Shown one piece after another: positions 19,698 through 29,541 of a DNA stretch of 64,000 bases (its first letter is position 1; the number at the start of each line of letters is the position of its first letter). Source of the stretch: Heliorestis acidaminivorans (lineage in GTDB: Bacteria; Bacillota; Desulfitobacteriia; Heliobacteriales; Heliobacteriaceae); the NCBI RefSeq assembly GCF_008933955.1, contig NZ_WBXO01000003.1:1-64000 (forward strand), written 5' to 3'. The notes below the pieces were generated by a model, which was not told where the DNA came from, did not search any database, and worked only from the letters and a program-made list of their open reading frames with translations. Both the position numbers and the translations under genes were made by a program.

Positions 19698-20834
19698 TTG
19701 AGTAATTTTACGCCGATTCTACCTGGCAAAACAATCGGCCTTCTCGGTGGAGGCCAATTAGGTCGTATGTTGGCCATGGAAGGCAAGCGCATGGGTTATC
19801 AAGTTATTTGTCTTGATCCAACGCCTGCAAGTCCTTGTGGTCAAGTATCTGATGAGCAAATTATTGGTTCTTTTGAAGATCTTGAATCGGCCCGTAAGGT
19901 AGCAGAACGCAGTGATGTTCTGATTTATGAAACTGAAAATATTAACGCCCAGGTGGTAAAAGAGCTTGAAAAGTCGCACTGGGTGCCTCAATCAAGTAAA
20001 ATTCTTTCCTATTTTCAAGATCGGAGAGAAGAGAAGACGCGGCTTGCTATGGCTGGCTTTCCTGTTGTGCCTTATCGAATTACGGAGAAATCTGCTGAGA
20101 TCCCAGCATTGATTGATGAACTAGGCTGTCCTTGCATTCTTAAGACAGCTCTCGGGGGTTATGATGGCAAAGGTCAATGGGTAATTCGTGAGAAGTCGCA
20201 ATGGGATGAGATTCGTCACGAGATCAAGGATGGTCAATGGGTTCTAGAGAAGATGATGAATCTAACGACAGAGCTTTCTGTGATTGTAGCACGTACACCC
20301 GATGGTAGCACACGCTCTTTCCCAGCGGCGGAAAATATACATCAACATCAGATTCTACGCGCTTCTATTGTGCCTCCTCGCATTGCGCCAGAGATCGTAG
20401 CAGAAGCACAAGATATAGCCGAGAGAATTACGGAGCATTTTAAGGTTGTTGGCCTTTTGGCTGTAGAGTTCTTCCTTGTTGGCGATAAGGTTTATGTAAA
20501 TGAAATGGCCCCTAGACCCCATAATTCTGGACATTACACCTGGGAAGCTTGCTATACTTCTCAGTTTGAGCAATTGATTCGTGCTGTCTGTGGTCTTCCT
20601 CTTGGCCCTGTCGATCTTTCTTTCCCTGTTGTCATGGTCAATATCTTAGGCGAAGATTACGATAAATTAGAAGCATTAATTCCTCACCTTTCAGAAGAAG
20701 TAAAGCTTCATATATATGGAAAAAAAGAGATGGCTTTTCGTCGTAAGGTTGGCCATCTTACCATTAAGACAGATAAGCCAACAGAGTTCCTTGCTGATTT
20801 AACCGAAAAGATGGGCTGGGACCCAATAGTATAA
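19698..20834 (+). CDS. purK: N5-carboxyaminoimidazole ribonucleotide synthase
   Basis: This ATP-grasp enzyme makes N5-CAIR from AIR, bicarbonate and ATP. The 378-aa protein starts with IGLLGGGQLGRML and has VYVNEMAPRPHNSGHYT near the active site. The TTG start follows GAGGAGGA at 7 bp. It is cotranscribed with purE and divergent from purB; in many Firmicutes purE-purK instead head the single operon. Confidence 0.96.
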   Translation: MSNFTPILPGKTIGLLGGGQLGRMLAMEGKRMGYQVICLDPTPASPCGQVSDEQIIGSFEDLESARKVAERSDVLIYETENINAQVVKELEKSHWVPQSSKILSYFQDRREEKTRLAMAGFPVVPYRITEKSAEIPALIDELGCPCILKTALGGYDGKGQWVIREKSQWDEIRHEIKDGQWVLEKMMNLTTELSVIVARTPDGSTRSFPAAENIHQHQILRASIVPPRIAPEIVAEAQDIAERITEHFKVVGLLAVEFFLVGDKVYVNEMAPRPHNSGHYTWEACYTSQFEQLIRAVCGLPLGPVDLSFPVVMVNILGEDYDKLEALIPHLSEEVKLHIYGKKEMAFRRKVGHLTIKTDKPTEFLADLTEKMGWDPIV

Positions 20835-20919
20835 ATAAAGTTCTATCAACACTTATTAACAGAATTATCATAGTGGCTGAGAAAAGGGATATGCCTTAAA
20901 AAGTAAAGGAGTGAGTACC

Positions 20920-21405
20920 ATGGTTGGTTTGCTTATGGGTAGTAAAAGCGATTGGCCTATAATGAAAGAAGCGGCTATCATTTTAGAACAACTAGGTGTT
21001 CCTTGTGAGAGTCAAGTCGTTTCAGCTCATCGTACCCCTGACTGGATGTTCCAATATGCCGAAAAAGCACGGGAAAAAGGAATTAAAGTGATTATTGCTG
21101 GTGCTGGTGGTGCTGCTCATTTGCCAGGCATGGTAGCTTCAAAAACAACTTTGCCAGTCATAGGCGTCCCTATTCCAGCTACTAAACTTGAAGGCATGGA
21201 TGCTTTGCTCTCTATCGTGCAGATGCCCGGTGGTGTTCCTGTCGCTACAATGGCTATTGGCATTCCTGGTGCCAAAAACGCAGGCTTAATGGCTGCTCGT
21301 ATTCTATCTATAAACGACAGTGCTTTAGAAGCTCGTCTGGAAGAATACAAAGCCAAAGAAGCTCGTAAAGTAATGGAAGCAAACGAAGAAGGACTACCAC
21401 TATAA
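20920..21405 (+). CDS. purE: N5-CAIR mutase, class I PurE
   Basis: This enzyme converts N5-CAIR to CAIR. The 161-aa protein has the family features [22 protein letters not shown] (active-site Ser/His/Arg) and [13 protein letters not shown] chose the ATG at 20920, which follows AAAGGAG by 9 bp, over an overlapping GTG at 20911. It is the last gene of the purK-purE unit, with a strong terminator at 21431-21483. Confidence 0.96.
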   Translation: MVGLLMGSKSDWPIMKEAAIILEQLGVPCESQVVSAHRTPDWMFQYAEKAREKGIKVIIAGAGGAAHLPGMVASKTTLPVIGVPIPATKLEGMDALLSIVQMPGGVPVATMAIGIPGAKNAGLMAARILSINDSALEARLEEYKAKEARKVMEANEEGLPL

Positions 21406-21430
21406 GTATAGAAGTTAATCTTTAAAACAA

Positions 21431-21483
21431 AAGCCAGAGATAGTCTCAAAGACAATAAATTGAGATTATCTCTGGCTTTTTAT
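21431..21483. terminator. Bidirectional terminator between purE and the purine permease gene
   Basis: An 18-bp inverted repeat with one mismatch (21431-21448 with 21461-21478) is flanked by A and T runs. Confidence 0.85.
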
Positions 21484-21568
21484 TTAGACCAGCTTTACAA
21501 GTGCCTTCTTCATGAACAGAAGTTTGTAATTCAATGCTTCATGTTATTTTTTTCTATTCATGATCTCG

Positions 21569-22936
21569 TCAATGCCCTGCTCCAAGGCTTACATAGCGCC
21601 AAACAATTAATATTGAAACTACATACATAAGCCAGTGTACCTCGCGCCCTTTGCCAACAAAAACTTTCAAAAAAGTGTAGAAAACGATACCTGCAGCGAT
21701 ACCGTTGGCAATATTGTAGGTAAAAGGCATAAGTGAAAGTGTTAAAAAGGCAGGCAAAGCTTCGGTAAAATCATTAAAGTCAATATCGCGTACAACAGAG
21801 ATCATAAGGACGCCAACAATAATTAAAGCTGGTGCAGTAGCAGCGTCTGGAATGATTCTAAAGAAAGGGGCTAAGATAAGAGCCACTAGGAAGAGTAAGC
21901 CTGTCACTACTGCAGTTAGACCTGTACGACCACCTTCACTAATACCTGCAGCAGATTCTACATAAGCTGTGATGGCTGACGTTCCTAGAAAAGCACCTAA
22001 GCTGACACCACCAGCATCGACCATCATCGCTTTACCCAGTTTAGGCGAATTACCTTTTTCATCAAGCAACCCTGCTTTGTTAGCCGTCCCTACAAGTGTC
22101 CCAAAAGTATCAAAAAGCTCTACAAAAGTAAAGGTCAATACGACAGCAATAATACCCATTTCAATAGCCCCTCGAACGTCCAAAGCCCCGACGGCAAGAT
22201 CATCAAAGGCCGGCCAAGCGAAGGTGAAGTCTGCAAGATTTGTTACTCCTAAAGGAATTCCAATAATGGTCGTGAGCACGATACCTATCAAAAGAGCGCC
22301 TCGTATCTTCAAGGCCATCAAAGCGGCTGTCAAAGTAAGTCCGATCAGGGCCAATAATGTATCAGGTCGCGTTAAAGCACCCATCGTAATATCCCATTCA
22401 AAATGAAGGAGATCGCCAAAGCCTCTTGATTCAATTACTTGATCGAGAGAAGGTCCTAGGTGTAGGCTTACAATAGTTAAATGGGAAAGCTTTAAACCGA
22501 TGATAGTTATGAAAAGCCCAATCCCCACGGTAATCGCTTTCTTAAGAGAATTGGGAACAGCCACCACAAGGAGCTGTCGTATCTGTGTCACTGTTAAGAT
22601 AAGGAAGATTACACCGGAAAGAAAGACAGCTCCTAAAGCAACTTCCCAAGGAATACCACCTATGGGTGAAGCAACCACAGCAAAGTAAGCATTTAAGCCC
22701 ATACCAGGTGCTAGAGCTACAGGATAATTTACATAGAGACCCATAGCGATGGTAACAAGGGCGGCACCGACACAAGTAGCAAAAAATACAGCGTCGCGAC
22801 TCATTCCTGTAGTCGCCAGAATGTTCGGGTTAACAGCCAAAATATAAGCCATGGTCATGAATGTGGTTACGCCGGCTGTTACCTCAGTTCCTACTGTTGT
22901 TCCTCTGTTTTGTAGTTGAAATAATCTTTCTAGCAA
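21569..22936 (-). CDS. NCS2 purine permease, AzgA/PbuG-like
   Basis: This 455-aa permease has 12-14 predicted membrane helices. Its start (AGVTTFMTMAYILAVNP), APGMGLNAYF and the FVELFDTFGTLVG segment are typical of the AzgA-like branch that imports adenine, guanine or hypoxanthine with protons. The TTG start follows AAAAGGAGA. It lies beside purE and in the same window as hpt and guaA, which fits purine uptake and salvage. I see no purine riboswitch in the ~120 bp upstream. Confidence 0.9.
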   Translation of the reverse strand: MLERLFQLQNRGTTVGTEVTAGVTTFMTMAYILAVNPNILATTGMSRDAVFFATCVGAALVTIAMGLYVNYPVALAPGMGLNAYFAVVASPIGGIPWEVALGAVFLSGVIFLILTVTQIRQLLVVAVPNSLKKAITVGIGLFITIIGLKLSHLTIVSLHLGPSLDQVIESRGFGDLLHFEWDITMGALTRPDTLLALIGLTLTAALMALKIRGALLIGIVLTTIIGIPLGVTNLADFTFAWPAFDDLAVGALDVRGAIEMGIIAVVLTFTFVELFDTFGTLVGTANKAGLLDEKGNSPKLGKAMMVDAGGVSLGAFLGTSAITAYVESAAGISEGGRTGLTAVVTGLLFLVALILAPFFRIIPDAATAPALIIVGVLMISVVRDIDFNDFTEALPAFLTLSLMPFTYNIANGIAAGIVFYTFLKVFVGKGREVHWLMYVVSILIVWRYVSLGAGH

Positions 22937-23058
22937 CTCTGATTTCTCCTTTTTTTCAACCTCATTCTATTAGGAGGTGAAATTTTGATGTCAACGAAGG
23001 GTAGTCTATTGTCAGAGCCAAAAGTGCCCTCGTTGTGATATTGGGAAAGGAGAACTTT

Positions 23059-23874
23059 ATGCAGATACTTGATAGCTCTCTATGGATCTCTCTGGCTCGA
23101 GGTACTGTAGCGATTCGTTATGCTTTTACCGTTGCTGTATCAGCTTATGTTGAAGGTGCAACGGCCTTGTCCATGCTCACTTTAGCACTAGCTGGTTTTT
23201 TTCTTATTCTAGCTGTACACTCTTTTGATGATATTCACGACTTGGCGGAAGACCGGGTCAATCATCCTGAAAGACCTTTGCCAGCTGGTAAGATTACAGT
23301 GTCACAAGCACGTCTTTTTGGAGCGGCTACTTTGATTCTTTCTTTATCATTAGCCATTTTCCATCTACAAGCTTTAATCATCATTGCAGTAATTACAGCC
23401 TTTGTCGTCATCCCTCCTTTGCATCGCCTTATGCAAGAACATTGGTATGGACGTAGTATATCTATTTTTCTATTTATTTTTTCCGCTTTTTTACTAGGTT
23501 CTACTTCTACGGCAGATTTACCATCTACTAGATTACTTCTATTGGCTTTGGCCATTAGTACACTTCATTTGGCTAGTCGGGTGATTCGAGATGAATGGGA
23601 TCTAGAAGGCGACTCTCAGCGACCTCTGCGAACTTTACCACATGTCAACCTTTCTTTGGCACGCCTCTGGGTCCGTTATAACCTTATTGCCGCCGCTATT
23701 TTGCTACTTCTTCCTGCTTTCTTTAACTTCCATATCCTCTATCTTCTCTTGGCAGGTCCTGCTTCTTTAGCCATTATGGGACATGCTCTACGGTGGGATG
23801 AAAACCATTCGGCCAGTCATCCTAGTCATCTCTGGGCTTTTCTTGTCTTGATTGGTGCTATGTTGGGACGTTAA
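23059..23874 (+). CDS. UbiA-family prenyltransferase
   Basis: This polytopic membrane protein of 271 aa carries both Asp-rich prenyl-diphosphate/Mg2+ motifs of the UbiA superfamily: DDIHDLAED (residues 57-65), followed by HPERPLPAGK, and RDEWDLEGD (around residues 176-184). Such enzymes attach isoprenoid tails to quinone precursors, chlorophyllides, haem or lipids. The acceptor cannot be told from the sequence, and length and divergence do not fit MenA or UbiA closely. The ATG at 23059 follows AAAGGAGA. It is convergent with gerC, with only 5 bp between the stop codons. Confidence 0.8.
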   Translation: MQILDSSLWISLARGTVAIRYAFTVAVSAYVEGATALSMLTLALAGFFLILAVHSFDDIHDLAEDRVNHPERPLPAGKITVSQARLFGAATLILSLSLAIFHLQALIIIAVITAFVVIPPLHRLMQEHWYGRSISIFLFIFSAFLLGSTSTADLPSTRLLLLALAISTLHLASRVIRDEWDLEGDSQRPLRTLPHVNLSLARLWVRYNLIAAAILLLLPAFFNFHILYLLLAGPASLAIMGHALRWDENHSASHPSHLWAFLVLIGAMLGR

Positions 23875-23879
23875 TTTCA

Positions 23880-25241
23880 CTAACGAGTTGCACCTAAAAC
23901 TCTTACAGTTACTGAAACATTTATGGTTACTTCTGGATATACATCGAACCAATCCATAGCCTCCCACTCACGTATATCTATAGGTCGCACATAGCGACCT
24001 AGGTGGAGCACATCAGCTTTTAACTCTTTTTGGATCTTCTCTATTACTGCTTGCATTTTCTTTTCTAGAGCCTGAGCCGCCTGTTCGTTCATGGCATCAA
24101 AGTCATCACGGTCATAACGAACTTGCGGTGGATTAGCATCACTGAGCATACCAGTAAAGTGAACATGAATATTAGCTTCGTATTGTTGAGAGCCTATCTT
24201 TTCGATATCATAACTTCTCTGAACTCGATAAAAGCGTAGTGTCATGCGAGAAGCTTCTTCATCAGGTACATCCATTTTGCCTTCTCGCTCAGGTCTTCCT
24301 TCGACACCATTACTTTGCTTTTGCTCTTTTTTCGGTTCTCTATCACCTTCTGCTAAGTGGCCTTTTTCTGGAGAAGAACCTTCTTCGCTATCTTCTTGGA
24401 CTTGCTCTTCGGCAGTTTGCTCTTCCTGTACTTCTTGCCGCTCTTCTACTGCTGGGACTTGCTCGTCTTCTTGTCCATTTTCTTTCACTTCCGGAGGGAT
24501 AAAGTCAAAAGTAAAAAGATAGGGCATTCTCTCTTCTGCGATAATATTTACAAAAGCAGACTCGTCGGGATCAAGCAGACCAATCATGCGATCGCCATCG
24601 AAGACAGCTGACCCTTCATAATAAATGCGACCTTCTTGAGAGCGAACAAAAGGTACCATAAGACTACCTGTTCCATCCAGTTGAATTCGATAGGCTTCCC
24701 ATAGATTTACTCTAGTTAGGGCGGCTGTCTTTCGATCAGCCATAAGCTGGCTTACTAGTAGCGCCCCACCCATTGTTCCTTCAACAACTCTTGCTTCTTC
24801 AGTAAAAAGTTTTTGTAGGTCCGTGCTCGTCACAATAACATAAGAGTTGTTGCGCACATTGGGATGAAAGAAAATCCATGATAGATAAGGAAAAATTCCT
24901 TCTCTAGCCGCATCTTCTGTAATAACCACAGCAGAAGCAAGGCCAAAGTCAATACGCCTGGGCATATTGCGCCGCTGTTCTTCTAAGCATTCATCAATAG
25001 TAGTTCCTTCTGTTCTAGGTGCAATCACAGCAGGTCCTAAAGCTCCAGGCGGTCCAACCATGGTATTGGCATCAGACTGTTTGGCGTTGTGAATGTCTAG
25101 AACAAGAGCTAAAGGTTTTTCTTCACCTACATCAAAGCCAATGTTCATAACCAAAGCTCGACGCTCCATAGCGGTAGAGTCCCAACACCCTGTCGTAAGT
25201 AAAAATAATAAGACTATGAAAAAAAATGTTAGCGATCGCAT
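23880..25241 (-). CDS. Spore germination lipoprotein, GerC family
   Basis: This is the third subunit of a GerA-type nutrient germinant receptor, a lipoprotein on the outer face of the spore inner membrane. From the chosen ATG (25241, after AAGGTGAT) the protein is 453 aa with a signal peptide ending in the lipobox LLTTGC. The Ger(x)C domains follow, interrupted by an insertion of about 80 residues (roughly residues 255-335) that is very rich in Glu and Gln. This insertion is not part of the usual ~370-400-aa GerC. The start overlaps the end of gerB slightly or abuts it, which indicates cotranslation. Confidence 0.9.
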   Translation of the reverse strand: MRSLTFFFIVLLFLLTTGCWDSTAMERRALVMNIGFDVGEEKPLALVLDIHNAKQSDANTMVGPPGALGPAVIAPRTEGTTIDECLEEQRRNMPRRIDFGLASAVVITEDAAREGIFPYLSWIFFHPNVRNNSYVIVTSTDLQKLFTEEARVVEGTMGGALLVSQLMADRKTAALTRVNLWEAYRIQLDGTGSLMVPFVRSQEGRIYYEGSAVFDGDRMIGLLDPDESAFVNIIAEERMPYLFTFDFIPPEVKENGQEDEQVPAVEERQEVQEEQTAEEQVQEDSEEGSSPEKGHLAEGDREPKKEQKQSNGVEGRPEREGKMDVPDEEASRMTLRFYRVQRSYDIEKIGSQQYEANIHVHFTGMLSDANPPQVRYDRDDFDAMNEQAAQALEKKMQAVIEKIQKELKADVLHLGRYVRPIDIREWEAMDWFDVYPEVTINVSVTVRVLGATR

Positions 25242-25249
25242 CGGTATTA

Positions 25250-26347
25250 TCACCTTCTTGGGGAAGCTTTTTGTGGATTTTTCCAAAGTGAAGCAACAGC
25301 TAGAATTAGCAAAATTAAAGTAAGATAAAGCATCCAGATAGGACCTAGATAGAGCAGAGTTCTTTTAGCATGCTGGAAAGGAAGCATAAGGGGCGATAAG
25401 GTAATAATAACGAGGTAATATATAATAACGAGGCGTCGATAGTCCGGCAAAGACATCCACTGCCCTAGTGCTCGAGCACCTGTAACAATCAGTACAGCTT
25501 TCGAAGTTACTGTTGGAAACAACCAGAGGAGGACTAGAAAAATATCAATCCGTTCAATAAAGACGGTCTCTCGTAAGGTCGTCATTTTTACCTTTAAAGG
25601 CTGATCAAAAGTTGCGGCCATTTCCATGCCTAGTGTTCCGAGGATCATATAAGCTGTAATGAATAAGTAAATAGCACCAATAAATTTAAGCCCAAAGATC
25701 ATACGGTAAATTTTGGTGCTATGACTTATGGAATTGTTTAAAAAAAGAACAATAGTAAAGCTAAGAAACAGAAGTAAGGAACCATAAAATTCAGGTTGAA
25801 TCCAATAAGAGAAGTCCACTTGTAGATAAGGACGTGTTAACTCCGGTCGGATATCGGAGAAAGACAAAAGAAACATGATCATTGTTAATGGAAAGATAAT
25901 TACCAAGTGTTCATCATTAGTACGGGCTACTGCTTCAGTCCCTAGCGTAGCTATCCAGCAGGAAATGGAAAGCAATACTACTGTCATGGCCCAGGGTGGT
26001 GTTTGTTCTAAATAAACATCAACAATCAGTTCAGATGCAATTCTCGAGATAGCAAGAGGAAGAGTAAAGTGAGCTACCACTAGAGGAAAAACGATAAGAA
26101 AGCCAAAAAAAGGCCCTACTAATTCATTAGCCATAGTTAAAATATTTTTGCGAGGGTAGCGAGCACAGAGCCAAGCCGCCAAACCTGCCGGAATAAAACT
26201 TAGTAAAAGTCCTGAAAAGAGAGGAACAAAGGGATTATAATCAACAGTTTGAAAGAGAAAGCCATTGTAATACAAACCTGCACCAGCTACAAAAAAAGAA
26301 GCCATGAGCAAGCCGATTTGTAGCATTGAAATTTTTTCACTATACAT
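25250..26347 (-). CDS. Spore germination permease-like protein, GerB family
   Basis: This is the membrane subunit of a GerA-type germinant receptor, in the APC transporter superfamily. The 365-aa protein has about 10 predicted helices. The start (SEKISMLQIGLLMASFFVAG) is typical of GerAB/GerKB/YndE. It is thought to bind the germinant amino acid or sugar. It overlaps gerA by 8 bp. The germinant is unknown. Confidence 0.92.
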   Translation of the reverse strand: MYSEKISMLQIGLLMASFFVAGAGLYYNGFLFQTVDYNPFVPLFSGLLLSFIPAGLAAWLCARYPRKNILTMANELVGPFFGFLIVFPLVVAHFTLPLAISRIASELIVDVYLEQTPPWAMTVVLLSISCWIATLGTEAVARTNDEHLVIIFPLTMIMFLLSFSDIRPELTRPYLQVDFSYWIQPEFYGSLLLFLSFTIVLFLNNSISHSTKIYRMIFGLKFIGAIYLFITAYMILGTLGMEMAATFDQPLKVKMTTLRETVFIERIDIFLVLLWLFPTVTSKAVLIVTGARALGQWMSLPDYRRLVIIYYLVIITLSPLMLPFQHAKRTLLYLGPIWMLYLTLILLILAVASLWKNPQKASPRR

Positions 26348-27944
26348 CGTCCAGACTATCCTCGTTATATTTCATCTTTTTCGAATCCCAGCGTTGACCA
26401 TCAATAGTTTTGAAAGTACGTGGCCGATGGGTTCGCATTTTCGGAGAAAAAACGTAAATCGTATCGAAAACATCACGGAGGTGAATAGCTGACATTTGAC
26501 TCAAGTAAGGTATACCATAAGATTTGAGCGAACCAACATAAGCTAGCACTGTTGTAGCGGCAAAGACAATGCCAGCTACACCAAAGAAGGCGGCCCACAA
26601 AACAAAGTAATATTTGAGAAGTCGCATTGCCGGTAACATGGCCAAGTTAGAAACGGTCAAATTAGTAATAGCTGTGACAGCAACGACGATAACCATAATA
26701 TTAGAAGCTAACTTTGCTTGAACAGCCGCTTGCCCGAGAATTAAACCGCCCACAATGGTAGTTGCGCCGCCTACGAGACGAGGCAAACGTTGGCTAGCTT
26801 CTAAGATAATGTCTAAAAGAATTAGCATAAACAAAACTTCTAGTACGGGCGGGAAAGCAATTCCTTCTCGGGAGGCCGCCATGTTCATTATCAACTGAGA
26901 ACCAATGATCCCTGAAGGAAAATTCGTAAAAGCTACATAAAAAGCTGGTAGCATCATAGTCAAGTGATTGCCAAAAATCATGCGCAGAAAACGAAAAAAA
27001 GTAGCCAACACAGGTGAACTATAGTAATCTTCTGGCGTTCGCCAAAAATCAATAAACAGAGCTGGTACAACCATAGCCGCTGGAGAATTTTCTAAAAAAA
27101 TTGCAATTCGCCCTTCCATAAGGGCTGCTGATACTTTATCTGTTCGTTCACTAGTCATGCTTAAAGGAAAAATGTTAGCCGATCGTTTCTGTAGTAAAAC
27201 CGATAACTCAGCCACATCATGAACAATATCTATATCTAGACTCTTAATATCTTCTTTGACGGCATCGACGCGAGGTTTATTAGCAATCCCATCGACATAG
27301 GCCACAATAACATTGGAGCGACTACGCCGACCTAGACGCATACTATCTAAGCGAAGCCTTTCATCTTTGATATGTTTGCGTAAGAGAGCTCGATTCACTT
27401 GCAAAGATTCAACGAAGCCTTCTATCGGACCTCGAATGACTTGCTCTGTTATCGGTTCGTTTACAGTACGATGTTCATATTCATGGTTGAAAATAACGAG
27501 CGCCGAAGAAAGACCATCAGCAAAAAGTAAGCTGTTACCATCGAGAAGCTGGTTTTTTGCTTCATCAGTGGTATCGATTTTTTCCCATTGTGAAACAGAG
27601 ATAATCTTTTCGCCTAAGGCTTCTAGAATATCTTCAGTTTCATCAAGCACTTCTTTGGTTGTCTGTAATGGTTCAACAACATGGAGAGACAGTTCTTTCT
27701 GATCCACCAGTCCTTCTAGAGCACAAATCATAAATTTGCGTTTGAGAGCTGGCGGCTTAATAAAGCGAAAGAAAAGATCTCCTGGTTTTCCTAGGCTTTT
27801 TTCCAACATCTCTTTAGCCGCAAGAAGAGAAGAGGGCAGAACTTGTTCCACCTTATAGTCATCTTCTTCAGGCGGAGGAGTGCTTTCTTTTTCTCTGTGT
27901 TTGTATAAGAAAGTCTTCCAAAGACTTTTTCGATCATTTTCCAT
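26340..27944 (-). CDS. Spore germination protein, GerA family
   Basis: This is the large subunit of a GerA-type germinant receptor. The ~534-aa protein has a cytoplasmic N-terminal domain (about 280 residues) and a membrane domain with about five helices, including GRIAIFLENSPAAMVVPALF and PSGIIGSQLIMNMAASREGI, both characteristic of the GerA family. The ATG at 27944 is preceded by a weak GGGTGA; a GTG at 27953 is possible. It is the first gene of a complete gerA-gerB-gerC operon, which normally is expressed in the forespore under sigma G. Confidence 0.93.
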   Translation of the reverse strand: MENDRKSLWKTFLYKHREKESTPPPEEDDYKVEQVLPSSLLAAKEMLEKSLGKPGDLFFRFIKPPALKRKFMICALEGLVDQKELSLHVVEPLQTTKEVLDETEDILEALGEKIISVSQWEKIDTTDEAKNQLLDGNSLLFADGLSSALVIFNHEYEHRTVNEPITEQVIRGPIEGFVESLQVNRALLRKHIKDERLRLDSMRLGRRSRSNVIVAYVDGIANKPRVDAVKEDIKSLDIDIVHDVAELSVLLQKRSANIFPLSMTSERTDKVSAALMEGRIAIFLENSPAAMVVPALFIDFWRTPEDYYSSPVLATFFRFLRMIFGNHLTMMLPAFYVAFTNFPSGIIGSQLIMNMAASREGIAFPPVLEVLFMLILLDIILEASQRLPRLVGGATTIVGGLILGQAAVQAKLASNIMVIVVAVTAITNLTVSNLAMLPAMRLLKYYFVLWAAFFGVAGIVFAATTVLAYVGSLKSYGIPYLSQMSAIHLRDVFDTIYVFSPKMRTHRPRTFKTIDGQRWDSKKMKYNEDSLDDV

Positions 27945-28009
27945 ATCTGTCACCCGAGACTAGCTTTTCCCAGAACAGAAAAAGAATGCTCTTTAAGGGC
28001 ATAGAATAC

Positions 28010-28060
28010 AAAAAGCCTTCTGTAATGGCTCAATTAATGAGCCCTTACAGAAGGCTTTTA
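28010..28060 (-). terminator. Terminator of the chemoreceptor gene at 28102-29502
   Basis: A 22-bp inverted repeat with one mismatch (28011-28032 with 28038-28059) is flanked by A/T runs, with the T-run on the minus strand side toward gerA. Confidence 0.85.
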
Positions 28061-28101
28061 TAATATTAATATAGCTGGCTATGTTCGAGAAAGAGAAGTC
28101 A

Positions 28102-29502
28102 CTAAGCAACTTTGAACTTGTCTACCAGCAGATTCAATTCAGTAGCTAAGGCACTTGCTTCTTCTGTTGTAGCCGCAATCGTTTCCATAGAAGTAGAAGC
28201 TTCTTGAGTCTTCGCTGCTACTTGTTGGGCGTTCTTTGCGGCATCTTCAATTACTGTAGCTACCGTACCAATTAAGGCTACAATCTGATCCGAACTAGCT
28301 ACTGAATCATCAGCGAGCTTGGCAACACTGTTGATTTGCTCTACTGTACCATTGACAGCTTTTAAGATGTCTTGTAAAGCTGTTCCCGCTTGGTTAATTA
28401 GCAAAACACCTTGATCGATCTCTGACCTACTTTGTTGGGCCGATTGTACTGCTGATTCGGTAGCACCGAGAACTTTTTGTAATAGCTTATCTACTTCTGC
28501 AGCTCCTTGATCTGATTGTTCTGCTAGTTTGCGAACTTCGTCTGCAACGACTGCAAATCCCCGTCCATGTTCACCAGCTCGAGCCGCTTCAATAGCCGCA
28601 TTAAGGGCTAACAAGTTAGTCTGATTAGCAATGCTTGTAATGGTGTTGGTGATGGTGCTAATTTGACGAGAGTAATCTTGTAAGTTCTTCATTTGCTCTT
28701 CCGTCTCGCCCATCTTACCTTTGATATCTAACATCTGCTTATTGTTCTTGTCTACGCTTTCCTTTCCTGCCACAGCTTTGTCCATAGTTTTATTCGAGCT
28801 CTCTGTTGCAACACGAGCTTTTTCTTTGGCTATCTGTAAAAGTGAAGAAATCTCTACGAGTACCTGCGCAACTTCTGCAATCGACTGAGTCCCCTGCTCA
28901 GACTCTGTCGCTACTCCTTGTGTACTTGTGGCAATCTCTGATACAGAATAACGTACTTGTTGTGATGAAGCGGCCATTTCTTCTGATGCCGCCGCCAATT
29001 CTTGAGCGTTTTGTTTTACCTTTTTGACTAGTTCTGTTTGATTAATAACCATGAGATTGAAGGCAGAACCAAGAGCTTGAATCTCGTCTTTAGAGCGAAA
29101 ATCGACTTGCACGGTAAGATCTCCTTCTCCAAGACGTATCATCTTGTCACCTAGTTCTTTTAAGGGATTTAGAATAATGATATTAAGCATGAACAAAACA
29201 ATGAGAGCCGATACAGCTAGATTTAGTACTGTCGATATATAAATAGAGAGGTTACCTACTGAAATTTCGGAAGCTAACAATAAGTCCTGAATAAAACGAT
29301 CTAAAAAAACAGCAATAGTAGGGCTAATTAATAAAGCAATTACGAGGCTTAAAGTAATTTTTAGCTTAATGCTAAGAGGTACTTTATTCATATTAGTAAC
29401 AGAACCGAGCATTGTTTTGGTTAGTTTGTCAACTCCAACAGTCTTTACCAACTTTTCTATTTCATTGTCACCCTTTTTTTGTCTTTTTCCTTCTTTCTTC
29501 AA
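28102..29502 (-). CDS. Transmembrane methyl-accepting chemotaxis protein without a large sensor domain
   Basis: This 466-aa protein has a charged cytoplasmic N-terminus (~45 residues), two membrane helices with only a short loop between them, a HAMP linker (after [11 protein letters not shown]) and a full MCP signalling domain with the tip [21 protein letters not shown]. There is no sizeable extracellular ligand domain, so it may sense the membrane state or a cytoplasmic or membrane-bound cue. The TTG start follows AAAAGGAGAG. It is 39 bp downstream of the histidine kinase gene and may be cotranscribed with it. Confidence 0.88.
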   Translation of the reverse strand: MKKEGKRQKKGDNEIEKLVKTVGVDKLTKTMLGSVTNMNKVPLSIKLKITLSLVIALLISPTIAVFLDRFIQDLLLASEISVGNLSIYISTVLNLAVSALIVLFMLNIIILNPLKELGDKMIRLGEGDLTVQVDFRSKDEIQALGSAFNLMVINQTELVKKVKQNAQELAAASEEMAASSQQVRYSVSEIATSTQGVATESEQGTQSIAEVAQVLVEISSLLQIAKEKARVATESSNKTMDKAVAGKESVDKNNKQMLDIKGKMGETEEQMKNLQDYSRQISTITNTITSIANQTNLLALNAAIEAARAGEHGRGFAVVADEVRKLAEQSDQGAAEVDKLLQKVLGATESAVQSAQQSRSEIDQGVLLINQAGTALQDILKAVNGTVEQINSVAKLADDSVASSDQIVALIGTVATVIEDAAKNAQQVAAKTQEASTSMETIAATTEEASALATELNLLVDKFKVA

Positions 29503-29541
29503 AGTTAACTCTCCTTTTCCACTTCTCCACTAGCATCACAT

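Noticed and set aside
24239-24522. Plus-strand frames of 84-92 codons inside gerC
   Set aside because: They are the antisense image of the Glu/Gln-rich insertion, with Leu/Ser/Cys-rich products and no independent start signals.
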